Below are positions 9,655-20,330 of a DNA stretch of 64,000 nt, piece after piece. The notes under the pieces are model-generated. The model was not told where the DNA came from. It worked only from the letters and a program-made list of their open reading frames with translations, and made no database searches. The stretch is from NCBI GenBank assembly GCA_000727475.1, contig KL647289.1, positions 9,279,507-9,343,506 of the forward strand. Reading direction: 5' to 3'. Every line of letters starts with the position of its first letter. Positions within the stretch are counted from its first letter, which is position 1. The stretch is from Sarcocystis neurona. Taxonomy: Eukaryota > Apicomplexa > Conoidasida > Eucoccidiorida > Sarcocystidae. The position numbers and the translations under genes were made by a program.

Positions 9655-9940
9655 CAGCTGCTAGAAACGTCGCTGCTGCTGCAGCCCGGCGACTTGCAGT
9701 TTCTGCCTTCAGCGATCGTGCTGCTGCGATTCCTGTTGTGACCTGCCGCTCCTAACACGGCGTCTTTTTCGAGCTTACCCGTGCTGCCGTCGCCTAGTGG
9801 TGCTGAGAATCTTGCTGCTGCTCCTGCCGCTGCTGTAACGCGCTTGTCGCGACGCTGCTGCTAGTGCTGCCACTCCCCCTGGTTCGGCCGTTGACGCGAG
9901 TCTTGCTGCTGCTGCTGCTTCTGCCTCGCTGCTTCACCGC

Positions 9941-10635
9941 TCATGATGAACTCTCTCTTGCTGCGGTGTCTGCTGCTGTTGCTGCGAGGCTTTCTCCCGC
10001 CTTCGCTTGCGCTGCTGTTCCTGGTCTTGAAGCCGTGCTGCTGCTGCTCTTCTTGGTGCGCACCAGCTGCGAAGCATCAGCGAGATGCACAAAAAACTGT
10101 GCCTGTCGTCCCCCACTCCCCAAGGAATCGCTGCTGCTCCTGTGACTGCTGCTGCTTCTCGGCCTTCTCCCTGCCGCTGCTGCTTCGGATACTAGCACGC
10201 TGGCAGCTCCTGTGGCTCATCACAGCACTGCTGGTGCTGCTCCTCCTCCTCACAATTTTCTGCTGCTGCTGCTGTTCCTCACACACGCCGCTCCGGCTGC
10301 TCGTCCATCTGCCACTTGTGCTGCGCAGACGGCCTGCTGCTGCAGCTGCTGTCCACAGAGCTGCTGCAGCGACACGCACAGGCGGTCTGCACCTGGCGCC
10401 GCCCGACACACTGCTGCTGCTCTTTCACAGCCTCCTGCACAGCTGCTGCAGCTGCTGCTAAACGCATCAGCGCTGCTGCATTTGCTGGACGGCGTTGCTG
10501 CTGCGGCTGCTGCTGCAGCTGCTGGGACACCGCTGCTGCTGCTTGTCTACGGCTTTGGCCGCTACATATGAAACTCCCAAAACAACTGCTGCTGTTGCAG
10601 ACGAAGGCGCAGCTGCAGCGGCTGCCGCTGCCCAC
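9941..10635 (-). CDS. Hypothetical minus-strand coding block
   Basis: Three overlapping minus frames (10635-10279, 10409-10077, 10198-9941) carry protein-like segments: VQEAVKEQQQCVGRRQVQTA, SHRSCQRASIRSSSGREKAE and GRQAQFFVHLADASQLVRTK. The frame changes between them imply introns or false extension. The plus strand reads as Leu/Cys strings. No domain was recognised. It may belong to one gene with the block at 9082-9654. Confidence 0.35.
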
Positions 10636-10639
10636 AAAA

Positions 10640-11070
10640 ACTGCTCCTTCTGCTGCTTGTGGTACCGCCGACGTTCGTCAGTTGGCTGCTGCGGCTCTCG
10701 GCACTGCTCCTGCTGCAGCTGAACTTGTTGCTAACATTCGGGCTGCTGCCGCTGCTCACCGAACAGCTGCTGCTGCAGCAGCACTGCTACGTTGCTGGCG
10801 GTGACACTGCTGCTGCCTCGAGTGGGAAATTACGCGTCTGCAGATCAACTTCGTCGCCTTCGGCGGAGGAAACTTGGGGTTGGCGCGGCGGAAGCTGCTG
10901 CTTCTCCTGGCGGCGAATATTCTACAAGTGCGCAACAATACTTGCGGGCAAAGTCTGGTAGGTACGCTCGCGCCACTAGGCTGGTTCTCCGAATCTTCGT
11001 TGCTGCTGCTGCCGTTGCGTTCTTGTGCATGTGTTGCGGCCAAGGCCTAGTCGTGGAAGTACTATTTTGT
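10640..11070. other. Coding strand ambiguous
   Basis: Both strands look protein-like. The plus frame from about 10810 reads NYASADQLRRLRRRKLGV, then a hydrophobic stretch LVLRIFVAAAAVAFLC. The minus frame reads ARAYLPDFARKYCCALVEYS. A donor-like TCTG|GTAGGTAC sits at about 10959 on plus. It is recorded so that neither reading is lost. Confidence 0.25.
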
Positions 11071-11073
11071 ACG

Positions 11074-12594
11074 CTACCTGTGCGCATGCAGCAGGAGCAG
11101 CAGGAAGTGGTGAGTTAGCGGCGCAGGTGACCCTGGCGAGCTGCTGCGCTGCTGCGCCCGCAACACGGCACCAGTAGCGGCGACAGTACGGGAGCAGAGC
11201 AGATCCGTGCGGAGCTGCAATAGCAGCAGCAGCAGCAGCCTTCTTGCAGCAGCTGCTGTAATGTGAGAGCGCGCGTGCGCAGCAGCAAGGTGACATGCGC
11301 GACAGTAGAAAAGCCAAAGCAGCAGCAGCCGCAGCAGCCGGCACGGGAGCTGCCGACCCTGCTGGGCAAAGAGGAGGGTAGCAGCAACAGCAGCAGCACT
11401 CACACGGCTACCTTTGTACGAGGAGAAGAGTATATGGAGCGCAGTCTTTTCTTTTGGCTGTTCTTCTGCTTTAGTCTCCTCTGCCTTCGTCGTCTTTTTT
11501 AGGGAGAAACGGCTGCTGCTTCCGGTTTGCTCTCTTGCACAGGGAGGAATGCGCCGCGGCGCCTCAGCAGCAGCAGCCATCATCCTTTGCATGGGCGCTC
11601 GTGGTTTTCCTTCTTCTTCTTTTCCCTCTTCTTTGTCTTGCTGCTGCCGCACATCTTCTCTGTCCTCTCCCTGCTGAGGCAGCGGGCTCCCCTACTTCCT
11701 GCTGCTGGCGCATCTTTTCCTGCTGTGTCGTGCCGCTCCTCACGACTGCTGAGCCGCAGCAGCCTCTCCCGCCTTCCTGCGCACCGCTGCTTCCCTACTG
11801 CGGCAGATTTCTCTTTCCCGTCTGCAGCGGCTCACTGGCTGTTCTCTTCTTCTTCGAGCTCTGCTTTGTATGAGTCAGTCACCTGCAGGTGTTTTGCAAC
11901 TGCCTCTTCTCTTTTGTTGCTGCCGCTGCTAAGGAGAAGCCTGCGCGACCGGCTGCTCCTCGCGCTTCTCTGCTGTGTCACCTGCGTTGCTGCCGCAGCG
12001 GCCTGCGCTGCGTGTTGCCGCTGCTGCCGCTGTTGGCCTTCTGTCGTCTTGCTGCGGCGCGACTTCAACCTCGGCTGCTGTTGCTGGTGCTGCGCTGCTG
12101 CTGTTCAGCTGGTGCTGCTATACGCTCCATCGTCCCGTGCTGCGCTGCTGCAGCTTCTACGCTGCTGCTGCAGCTTCTACGCTGCTGCTGCAGATGTTCT
12201 GCTGGTTCGCAGCTGCTGCGACTGCGACTCTTGTGTGGGACGCTGCCTCGCCCGTCCTGCATCTTCCCGCGCAGCAGGTGCTCCGCGCGTTGCTCGGGTT
12301 GCTACGGCGGTCGCCCCTCTCGTCGTGCGGTGTGCTGCTGCTGCTTTGCCGCTGCTTTGCTGCTGGTGCCCTCGTTTCCTCGCCCAGGACTTCCTGCAGC
12401 TCCCTCTCCGGCTCCTCACTTCGCAGCGACTAGGGCCCTGCCTTGCTGCTGTTGCTGCTGCCGTCGGTGCTCCTGCGGCTGCGCCAGTTGCTTCACACAC
12501 AATGCAGCACACCGGTCGCATCTCCTCACTTCCCCGTGCTCCAGCTGCTACTTCTTCCTTCGAGCCTGTCCTGCCATATTTACTACCGCACATC
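11074..12594 (-). CDS. Hypothetical multi-exon homopolymer-rich gene
   Basis: Three minus-strand frames in series look coded. An ATG at 12594 opens MCGSKYGRTGSKEEVAAGAR and continues to about 12177. The frame 12068-11832 ends EEAVAKHLQVTDSYKAELEE. The frame 11652-11074 holds a lysine/glutamate-rich part (KKTTKAEETKAEEQPKEK), then a hydrophobic stretch. Each frame is rich in charge where it is not Ala/Gln. The 375-residue plus ORF over the same DNA is Cys/Leu/Phe-rich and is not preferred. Frame changes require introns that were not placed. No domain was recognised. Confidence 0.45.
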
Positions 12595-12619
12595 TTTGCC
12601 TTCCTGTCCACGCGTGCAT

Positions 12620-12960
12620 ATGTTGACACTATATATATATATACATACAAATAAATATATGCTCATCTAACTCCTACACATGTTAACGTACGCATGCATA
12701 CACATACGTACATATATATATATATATACATATATATATACATGTACATGTGCACCTGGACTTGTAAATAGAGTGTAAGTATATACGTATATATATATGC
12801 ACGTGTATCTTTTTACACATATATTATAATGTGCACGTTTATCCGCGCATGTATATGTATGTACGTATACCCGTATGTAGGTATGTATGTATATATATGT
12901 ATATATATGTACAGATGTGCATACATACGCGTATGTGTACGGCTGGACAGATGTATTGTA
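12620..12960. repeat. TATATA/TACGTA microsatellite tract
   Basis: Interrupted TATATA, TACATA and ATGTAC repeats separating the minus-sense block on the left from plus-sense CAG DNA that starts near 13070. No gene was seen. A plausible shared intergenic region for two convergent or adjacent genes. Confidence 0.8.
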
Positions 12961-13150
12961 AATGAGTCAGTAATAAATTTGCGCGTGTGTCTGTCCATGC
13001 GGCTGCACGCGTAAAATTCTGCTGGCGGATACACACGGCTTCTTCATATATCGAACGGTGGAAGAATCTCCGTGCGCGGCTGCTGCTGTGGCTGCTGCAG
13101 CACGCGCAGGGCTGATGTTGTAAATATCTGCTGCGCGGGACCTGCGTCAT

Positions 13151-13863
13151 TTGGGAAGCCCACGCACTTTCGCGAAGCACTGCAGCAGTGGCCGCAGCAG
13201 CAGCACAGATGGCAGCAGCAGTGGCGTAGACAGCAGCAGCAGCAGCTGGACATGCAGCACTAGCAGCAGCAGCAGCACAGGGACGCGCGGCGACACAGAG
13301 GAAGGCAGCAGCTGCAGCAGCGATCGGGACGCAGCTGCAGCACGGGATCGAAGACAACGGCGAAGATCGAGATTTCCAGCAAAAACAGCAGCGGCAAAGC
13401 AGCAGCCGTGCTCGGGCGCGCAGCAGGAGCACAGCAGCAGCTGTGCGCGGGCGGGCAGCAGCAGCAGCAGCTTTGTCGGCGAAGCAATCTTACAGCAGCA
13501 GCGCCAGCGGTGCGAAGCAGCGGCAGGAGCAACACCAGCAGGTGGGAGAAGCAGCGGCAAGAGCTGGCAGATACTTGTCGCAGCAGGGGCAGCGGCACGG
13601 CTCTGTTGGGGCAACAGCAGCTAGCCACGTCTGAAGGAGAAGCAGCAGCAGCGGCAGTTCTTTCTTTTGAAAGCCACGGCAGCAGCAGGAACAGCAGACA
13701 AGCGCGTCTCTTGAGGAGCACCAGCAGCATGCGGCAGCTGAACAGCCGCGACTGGACGCGTAGAGCAGCGCCAGGGACCAGCTGCAGCGAAACGAACTAT
13801 GCATGCAGCAGCAGCACCCGCACACGAGCGAGGGCAGCGTCGGCACATGCAGCAACAGCTTGA
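13151..13863 (+). CDS. Hypothetical Ser/Gln/Ala-rich coding block
   Basis: Two overlapping plus frames (13151-13624 and 13408-13863) contain mixed protein-like sequence between CAG runs. The second has NTSRWEKQRQELADTCRSR and STSSMRQLNSRDWTRRAA. The minus strand reads as Cys/Leu/Val. This may be the 5' part of the gene continuing at 14424. No domain was recognised, and the junctions were not placed. Confidence 0.35.
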
Positions 13864-14423
13864 GGAAGCATCAGCAGGTCGCGAGCGGCAGTCCTAGAGG
13901 GCGCCACCAGGAACAGCAGTCGCGGCGGCAGCAGGTGAAGCCACCAGGCACAGAGGAAGAAGCAGCAGTAAGGAGGATATCTATTATATAGCCGCCTGTC
14001 CTTTCCTATACCTTCGGCAGAGAGAGGCAGCAGCCGAGGCGGAGGACAGCAGCACCGCGTCGCAGGAGCAGCTGCTGCGGGCGGAGGATGCGAGTTGCTC
14101 TGTATGATCGAGCGGCAGCAGTCGTAGCAGCAACAGCAGCCGTACTAGCAGCAGCAGCCGTACTAGCAGCAGCAGCAACAGCCGCAGCAGGAGCCCTCGG
14201 GAAGAACAAGCAGCAGCAGGAAGGGGAGGAGGAGGAAGGGCAGCAAGGAAAGAGCAGCTGCCAAGCGAGAAGCGACGGGCAGCGACAGAATTAATTACTT
14301 CTTCTCGAGCTGCAGCAAGGCGGCGAGGATTTGTGGAAGACGCAGTAGCGCGTGCAGCAGCAAGTTGCATACACAGAATAGTTGCAGTAGCAGCACCAGC
14401 AGGACAGAAGCGGAAGCGGCAGG

Positions 14424-16835
14424 ATGCTTCCTTCTGCTGCTGCTGCGCCGTTGCTCTCGCCCCGAGAGGAGACGGAGAGTCGCGAGCAGAGGAGCAGCAG
14501 CAGCAGCACGGGACGTCTGAACAGGCGCAGCAGCGGCAGCCGCGGCGCCAGCGGACATTCGAGCAGCAGGAGAACGTTGAACAGCAGCAGCAACAACGCG
14601 TGGAGTAACAGGCGCAGAGGAGGAGTCCGAGAAGAAGGAACAGCGGCCGGCAGCAGCAGGAGTCCGCTGAGAAGCAGCAGCAGCAGCAGTTCTGTACGAA
14701 GCAGCAGCAGCAGTCACGACAGCGGCAGTGCGCAAGACGGACGACGGGCGAGGAACGGCTACACACGACACGCCGCGGGCAACGCAGGTGGCAGCAGCAG
14801 CAGCAACAGGAGAAGAAGGAGGAGCACCACAGCAGCCAGCAGCGGCGGGGAGACACGTGGAGCGCCTCGTGGCAGCAGCGGCGACAGGCGTTTTGTTCCT
14901 CAAGCTGCTGCTGCAGGGGAAGCAGCAGTGCTGGTGGCAAGAAGCAGCGGCAGCAGACCTCGCGGCAGCAGGCCTCGCGGCAGCAGGTCGAGCACCAACG
15001 GCGGCAGCGGCGGCTCCGCAAGCAGGAGCGGCAGCTCGAGTAGCAGCAGCAGCAGACGCAGCCGAAGACGAGGAAGTGGCGGCGCGATGATGCGTACAGG
15101 GCTGCAGCAGCAAGACAGGGAACAGCCTCTGCTGCTTTTGAGTCCAAGTAATAGTTATAGCAGAATCCGTGCAGCTAGCTATCGCCCAAGGCGGTCGCTC
15201 CTGCGCGACGTGTTATCAGAAGCGGAGCTAGCCGATCTTGGCTTCGACGCTTCGATAGATGAGTATCCTGCGTCGCCAGCTGTGCTATATGCGGGGACCT
15301 TGCACAGACTCTTCCTTGCTGCTGCTGTGTGGCTGCTGTGCTACTGGGCTGGAGCTGCGGCTCTTTTCTGCCGGGTGCACCAGCAGCAGCAACAGCTGAT
15401 TCTCTCCTCGCGCGCGCCAGTTGGCGAGCAGCAGCAGATGCAGGGATGGACGCTGCAGCGGCAGCAGGAAAGAGGAGACCTGGAGTCGCAGGAACGGCAG
15501 CAGCAGTCGCCGCAGCAGGAGCAGTGGGGAGAAGCACGACCGGGAGGGGGGGATGTGGGGAAGCATCTGCGTCGCGAAGAGCAGCAGCAGCAGCAACGAC
15601 GCGAACCCTCAGGAGCGCAGCAGCACTTGACGCAGCAGCAGGAAGATAACGAGATGTCCGCCTTTCAGTCAATTTTATCTTCTCTTGTTGCGGCAGCAGA
15701 AACTGCGGGCCCTGCGGAGCCTGCTGCTGCTGTCTGGCTGGGCGCGTTGCTGCTGGCAGCAGCAGGCGTTGCAGTGGAGTGTGTGCTGCTGCTGCTGTTG
15801 CTGAAGCAGCAGGAGGAAGGAGCAGCAGCAGCGCAAGAGGCTGCCGCTGCTGCTGCAGGCTTCTCTTCTCCGTCTGCCGCACGTCGCGCTGCTGCTGCTG
15901 CTCGAGCAGCTGCTGCGTCCCTCCCGGAGGGAAGGACGGTCGCCCGTCTTGCAGCGCTCGCAGCCCCGCCGTCTCTGCTTGAGTACACTTCTCGGTCTTC
16001 ATCTGTCTTTCCTCTTGCTGCTGCAACAGCTCCTCCGGACGCAGCGCCAGCCGCAGGCGCTGCACCAGCAGGAGGAGGAAGTGGGCGGACAGCAGGAGCA
16101 GGCAGAGCAGGAGCAGCAGAAGCAGCAAGGCGGGGAGCCGCTGGACCAGCAACAGAGGGAGCTGCTGCTGCTGCTGGGACTGCTCCGCCTTGGCTCTGTG
16201 TGTTTTCTTTTTTACTGTCGCTGCTGTTTAGTTTCCTGCTGCATTTCTCGCAGCTTGGCGACCTGTTGTTTGTTGCTGCAGTAGAACCTCCTGTCTTCTC
16301 CTTCCCTTTGTTCTGCTGCTGCGCATGTGCCGGGGGACTTCTTCATGCCGTGGTGCTGTTGCTGCAGCTGCGCGCTGCGGTGTCTGTACACCCCAAAGAT
16401 CGCTTCGCTCTTCACGACGGGGTCGCGTCCTGCTGCTGTTGCTTGCCGAGTTGCTGCCGGCGCATGCGTCGCATGCTTGGCGCCCTGCGGCACCTGCTGT
16501 TCACCGGCTTCGCAACAGCAGCCGCAGCCGCTACCGTCCTCCCTGCTGCTGCTGCGCGTCTTGCGGCTGGGGCTGTACTGCAGCTCTGGGCCACCTCCCG
16601 TAGCTGCTGCTGCCGCTGCGGGAGGCGGTGGCGGCGCTGCTGTACAGCATTTTTTGAGCTTCCGAGCAGCGCAGCAGCACTTCGTTTTGTGCGGCTGCTG
16701 CAGCTGCTGCGACGTGTGGGGCAGCGAGCGAAGGACGTTATGCCACTGCCGCGGGGTACTCGGAATCCCTGCTGTTCGCCGCGCCAACTGCTGCTGCTGC
16801 TGGGGCTGCAGTTGACCGCGAAGGCGACAGTCTGA
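14424..16835 (+). CDS. Large plus-strand ORF, predicted membrane protein
   Basis: This is an 803-residue open frame. After a Ser/Arg/Gln-rich N-terminal third it reads RSLLRDVLSEAELADLGFDA (about 15190), then a hydrophobic segment LFLAAAVWLLCYWAGAAALF. A second hydrophobic stretch lies near 15745-15800 (AVWLGALLLAAAGVAVECVL), with Gln/Glu-rich spacers between. Two or more membrane passes are likely. Beyond about 16190 the frame becomes Cys/Leu/Arg-rich over CTG repeats and is probably intron or non-coding. The minus frame 17246-16212 is more protein-like there (GRDPVVKSEAIFGVYRHR). No family was recognised. The real start may be upstream. Confidence 0.4.
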   Translation: MLPSAAAAPLLSPREETESREQRSSSSSTGRLNRRSSGSRGASGHSSSRRTLNSSSNNAWSNRRRGGVREEGTAAGSSRSPLRSSSSSSSVRSSSSSHDSGSAQDGRRARNGYTRHAAGNAGGSSSSNRRRRRSTTAASSGGETRGAPRGSSGDRRFVPQAAAAGEAAVLVARSSGSRPRGSRPRGSRSSTNGGSGGSASRSGSSSSSSSRRSRRRGSGGAMMRTGLQQQDREQPLLLLSPSNSYSRIRAASYRPRRSLLRDVLSEAELADLGFDASIDEYPASPAVLYAGTLHRLFLAAAVWLLCYWAGAAALFCRVHQQQQQLILSSRAPVGEQQQMQGWTLQRQQERGDLESQERQQQSPQQEQWGEARPGGGDVGKHLRREEQQQQQRREPSGAQQHLTQQQEDNEMSAFQSILSSLVAAAETAGPAEPAAAVWLGALLLAAAGVAVECVLLLLLLKQQEEGAAAAQEAAAAAAGFSSPSAARRAAAAARAAAASLPEGRTVARLAALAAPPSLLEYTSRSSSVFPLAAATAPPDAAPAAGAAPAGGGSGRTAGAGRAGAAEAARRGAAGPATEGAAAAAGTAPPWLCVFSFLLSLLFSFLLHFSQLGDLLFVAAVEPPVFSFPLFCCCACAGGLLHAVVLLLQLRAAVSVHPKDRFALHDGVASCCCCLPSCCRRMRRMLGALRHLLFTGFATAAAAATVLPAAAARLAAGAVLQLWATSRSCCCRCGRRWRRCCTAFFELPSSAAALRFVRLLQLLRRVGQRAKDVMPLPRGTRNPCCSPRQLLLLLGLQLTAKATV

Positions 16836-17246
16836 GCTGCGTGGAGAAGCCGGTCTGCTGCTGCTGCGGTAGTGGTGGTGACGCTGCTGCTGGGAGTCTG
16901 CTGGAGGGTGGAGCTTTGGCAGCAGCAGCACATGCGACGCCAGCAGCAGGAGCAGCAGCGGGACGGAAGGGTGGGAGTCGCAGCGGCAGGCGTGGGGAGG
17001 AACGGGAAGAGCAGCAGCAGCGATTGGTGGACAGCGGAGGAGCAGCGGGCGTGCAGGGACTTCTCTGCAAATCAGCTGCTGCAGAGAAAGCCGCGCCATT
17101 CCGCGAGATAAGCAAGTGTGTGAGAAGCAGCAGCTACGTGTGCGTGCGGTGCAAAGAAAGAATTGCTGCGGCAACTTCGACGGAGGAAAAGCAGCAGCAG
17201 ACGGGACGCTTCTGCATGTTGCAGTTGAGTACAGCAGCAGAGGCAA
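16212..17246 (-). CDS. Alternative minus-strand coding segment
   Basis: In this minus frame the lower half is charged and Gln-rich (DPVVKSEAIFGVYRHRSAQL, EDRRFYCSNKQQVAKLREMQ) and contains CAG in the sense orientation. It competes with the end of the plus ORF ending at 16835 and with the start of the plus ORF at 16841-18301 (MEKPVCCCCGSGG...). No domain was recognised. Only one of the overlapping readings is likely to be real. Confidence 0.3.
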   Translation of the reverse strand: MPLLLYSTATCRSVPSAAAFPPSKLPQQFFLCTARTRSCCFSHTCLSRGMARLSLQQLICREVPARPLLLRCPPIAAAALPVPPHACRCDSHPSVPLLLLLLASHVLLLPKLHPPADSQQQRHHHYRSSSRPASPRSSDCRLRGQLQPQQQQQLARRTAGIPSTPRQWHNVLRSLPHTSQQLQQPHKTKCCCAARKLKKCCTAAPPPPPAAAAAATGGGPELQYSPSRKTRSSSREDGSGCGCCCEAGEQQVPQGAKHATHAPAATRQATAAGRDPVVKSEAIFGVYRHRSAQLQQQHHGMKKSPGTCAAAEQREGEDRRFYCSNKQQVAKLREMQQETKQQRQ

Positions 17247-17284
17247 CAGCAGCAGGAGGCAGCAGCAGCAGCAGTCCAGGGAAG

Positions 17285-18000
17285 CTAAAAATGCTGCAGA
17301 GAGTCGTCGCGCGATGGGTCGCAGCTTTCTCGTCTACGGGCCGACCAGCAGCGTGGGGGGGCGGGGAGGCTGCAGACGGCGCCCCACAAGACACTGAAGC
17401 AGACAGCAGGTCTGCTGAAGCTGGCGAAGCCTCGAGCGAGCAAACTAGCTTCGGCAGTAGCGGCGACACCTATGCAAGCGGCAGCACCTGCGGCAACAGC
17501 GGCAGCAACGCCGAGATCTGCAGCAGGATGGACGAAGCAGCAGCGGAAGCAGAGAGGACGCCGTGGGACACGGAAGGGTCGCAGCAGCAACCAGGGACTT
17601 CCCTGCAGCAACGAGAGTTGCTGAGGCAGCACCAACACCAACCGCAGCAAGACGTGCAACAGGCTTCGCCCGGACGGAAGCAGCAGCAGGCCGGTAAAGT
17701 CTGCGAACGCCCAGATACGTGTTCCTCCTCTTCCTCCTCCTTTCGCCGGGCGCCGGAGGAACACCATCAGCAGCAGCACGCCCCACAGCAACAGCGCGAA
17801 GGACAGCAGCAGCAGCGTGAGCGACAGCAGCAGCAGTTTGATGACGAGGGGCGTCAGTACGGAGCAGGTGCTCTCGGTGTTGAAGACGCTGCAGCGGCAG
17901 GTGCCTCTGCTGCCGTGGGGGGGCCGCAAGTACTCAAAGCGGCAAATCTGCTGCTGCTGTTGGACATGGCCGCAGCCAGCGACGCGCTCAAGAACGTAGG
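17285..18000. other. Coding strand ambiguous; possible membrane-anchored segment
   Basis: The minus frame contains CRCSVFNTESTCSVLTPLVI followed by a roughly 28-residue hydrophobic span (IKLLLLSLTLLLLSF, then ALLLWGVLLLMVFLRR). That could be a transmembrane helix of the protein whose SSSSDALD exon lies just upstream. The plus frame reads Gln-rich (LLRQHQHQPQQDVQQA) and is also open as part of a 486-residue ORF starting at 16841. CAG orientation favours plus, while continuity with the octapeptide exon favours minus. Unresolved. Confidence 0.3.
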
Positions 18001-18381
18001 TCACCTTGGGCTGCTGCCTGGCGGTGGCGTGCAAGCATGGTGCACGCGCGCCACGCGGGCGACAGAGAGGAGGCTGCTGCTGTCGAGAGCATCACTGCTG
18101 CTGCTATTGAGAGGGTCACTGCTGCTGCTCTTGAGAGCGTTACCACTGCTGCTGTCAAGAGCGTCACTACTGCTGCTGTCGAGAGCGTCGCTGCTGCTGC
18201 TGTCGAGAGCGTCGCTGCTGCTGCTGTCGAGAGCGTCGCTGCTGCTGCTGTGTCGCTTCGGCAGCAGGAAGGGGGCTCGCCGCAGCTTGATGAACTCCTG
18301 ACATTTTCTCTGGCACGTGCATGCGTCTGTTGTCGGCAGGACCGAGGCACGCTCAGCAGCAAATGCGCCACCACGAAACAT
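18001..18381 (-). CDS. Exon with SSSSDALD octapeptide repeats
   Basis: An ATG at 18381 opens MFRGGAFAAERASVLPTTDA. The frame then runs through FIKLRRAPFLLPKRH into seven 8-residue repeats of consensus SSSSDALD (18073-18252), with variants GNALK and DPLN. Three frames are open here, but base changes between the 24-bp units are mostly silent in this minus frame (GAC/GAT, AGC/AGT, CTC/CTT) and mostly replacing in the plus frame VESVAAAA. That supports minus as the coding strand. A possible donor (CCAAG|GTGACC) lies at the 3' end. The segment resembles a low-complexity linker; no function was recognised. Confidence 0.5.
   Translation of the reverse strand: MFRGGAFAAERASVLPTTDACTCQRKCQEFIKLRRAPFLLPKRHSSSSDALDSSSSDALDSSSSDALDSSSSDALDSSSGNALKSSSSDPLNSSSSDALDSSSLLSVARVARVHHACTPPPGSSPR
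18073..18252. repeat. 24-bp minisatellite
   Basis: Seven or eight 24-bp units of plus-strand consensus GTCGAGAGCGTC plus four GCT codons. The three right-most units are identical, and divergence increases to the left, suggesting recent expansion at the right end. Confidence 0.9.
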
Positions 18382-18949
18382 CTCGCACCAGCAGCAGCAG
18401 GCACTTCACCACGGCACACGGATGAAGGCAGGCACACACAGAGGGCGGCTGCGTGCGAATTTGGGGTCGTGTAGTTGCAGTCGCAGTATCGTAGCACCTC
18501 CCGACATCTACGCAGCCGCGCGTGCCCTCTGCATCTGCTTTTATGAGAAGGCCTGTATGTTTGTATGCGAGAGAAGAAACTTTGCAGGCTCTCATCCTGC
18601 TGCACAGGAAATGCGTAGATTTCTTTCCCTGCCGATGTTCGCTGCGCGGCTGCCACCGTTGACGACGGTGCGGTCGTGCACGTGTCGGTCACCGTGATGC
18701 ATCTGGACAGACGCAGGAGAGCCTGCTCGTGTTTACGTACATGCGTCTAGCCTTCCCACGGAAAGCAAAGTGCACACACATACGAGAGAAAAAAAGAGGG
18801 GAAGACGAGAGAGAGATGGAGAGACGAGACACACACACGTATGTTTTCATGTATGTGTATGTGTGTGTCTTTTTGTGTTCCCATCTTTGCCGTGGGTGGG
18901 CATGTGTGCTACTTGACTGCTTGAGACTGGGCAAGAGACGCCTTCTAAT

Positions 18950-19990
18950 TGTCAAGGCGCAGGGCGGGCGCAGCAGCAGCAGCCCACGCGCCGCAGGCTT
19001 AGCGCCAGCAGAGGCGTGGTGGTCGGCAGCAGCTGCAGCAGCGACGGGACAAGAAAGGAGCAGCAGCAGTAGCAGCGTCGCAGGGGGCTGTAGATGAAGA
19101 GAAGGTGAAGAGAAAGGAAGGGGCGGGCGCTGGAACAGCAGCAGAGCTGCCCCTGCTGCAGCGGAGGTGCGTGGCAGTAGCCGCGGCAGGTGAAGAGCAG
19201 CAGTCGCAGCATAGGCACGCCGTTGAGCAGCTGCGACAGCAGCAGCAGCAGCCGGAGTAACAGCGTGACTCGCTGGTGTGTGTGTGGGGTGCTGCTGCTG
19301 CGGCGCCTGTGTGTGGGTTTGTGCAGCGCTTCTTAGAAGCGGAGTGGGTAGAGGCTCTCGAATTCGGGCGGTCACTGTTTTCGCTGAGGTAAGGCCGGGC
19401 GAGCCGTAGGAAGAGCAGCAGGGCAGGAAGAGCCACAGGCACGCAGCAAGACGGACGCAGGAGGCGCAGCAGCAGAAACAGCGACAGCGACAACTGCTGC
19501 AGCAGCAGGAGCAACAAGAGATCGGCAGCAGGGGGAACAGAAGGGGAGACAGCAGCAGGAGCTAGACGCGAACAGCGGCCTGCATGGCAGGAGCGAGTCA
19601 AAGGAAGAAATCCACCGCCGCACGGCAAGCAGCAGCAACAGCAGCAGCAGCAAGGGGGTCATTGCAGCAGCAGGAGTTCTTGATCAGAGGCTTTTTGTGA
19701 GTTTTGGGGGCACGGGCAGCCAAGTGGGCAGCAGAGGTAGGAAGACAGGCTTGCAGCGCCTCGCGCTCGCCTGCAGGAGAGACAGCAACAGCAGCAACAC
19801 CGGCGGCACAGTCCGCAGCCGCATGAAAAAGCGTACGCCGTTAGTGGGCAGCAGCAGAGGCAGCAGTTACGGCAGCTGCGTTGGTGGCGGCTGCAGCAGC
19901 GCACGTTGCGGCAGAAGAGCAACTGGTGGAGAGTCAAGGCAACAGCAGCAGCAGCTGTTACTGAGGTGCAGCGGCAGTGCTGCGTGAAAA
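18950..19990 (+). CDS. Plus-sense CAG block, hypothetical coding
   Basis: CAG runs lie on the plus strand throughout. Protein-like plus segments include CVLLDCLRLGKRRLLIVKAQ (near 18910-18960) and, from 19697, MSFGGTGSQVGSRGRKTGLQ to the stop at 19987. A 228-residue minus frame (19375-18689) is also open, but it is Leu/Pro/Ala-rich. No domain was recognised, and exon structure was not resolved. Confidence 0.3.
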
Positions 19991-20019
19991 CAGCACAGAA
20001 AAACAACGAGTTACAGGCG

Positions 20020-20330
20020 CCTTCATATATATATATTATATATCGCTTTCTCTCCGTCTCTCTCTCTGCACATATATATATATATATATATTGCGTGTTT
20101 CTGTTCCTCTCTGTGTCTCTGTCTCTGTATACTCATACATATACATGTATACACGTATATATTGTTTGTTTCTTTTTCTCCCTCTCTGCTTCTATTGTAT
20201 TCTTCTATTTCTCTCTACATACATGTAGGTATATATTTGTATGTTTCTGTGGCTCTCCTTCTCTCTTTGTCTATCCATATAGAAGGTGTATGTGTGTGCT
20301 TCTTTGTGCGGCCGTACGTGCGTGCCTAGA
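20020..20330. repeat. TATATA and TCTCTCTG microsatellite tract
   Basis: Mixed TATATA/TACATG repeats and pyrimidine (TCTCTGT) repeats over about 300 bp. No gene was seen. Confidence 0.75.

Noticed and set aside
11527..12654. 375-residue plus ORF rich in Cys, Leu and Phe
   Set aside because: The composition is that of antisense CAG DNA. The minus frames carry charged, protein-like segments.
18061..18301. Leu/Arg/Ala (LLLLSRAS) C-terminal tail of the 486-residue plus ORF, and the plus VESVAAAA frame
   Set aside because: Most differences between the 24-bp units change amino acids in these frames but are silent in the minus SSSSDALD frame.
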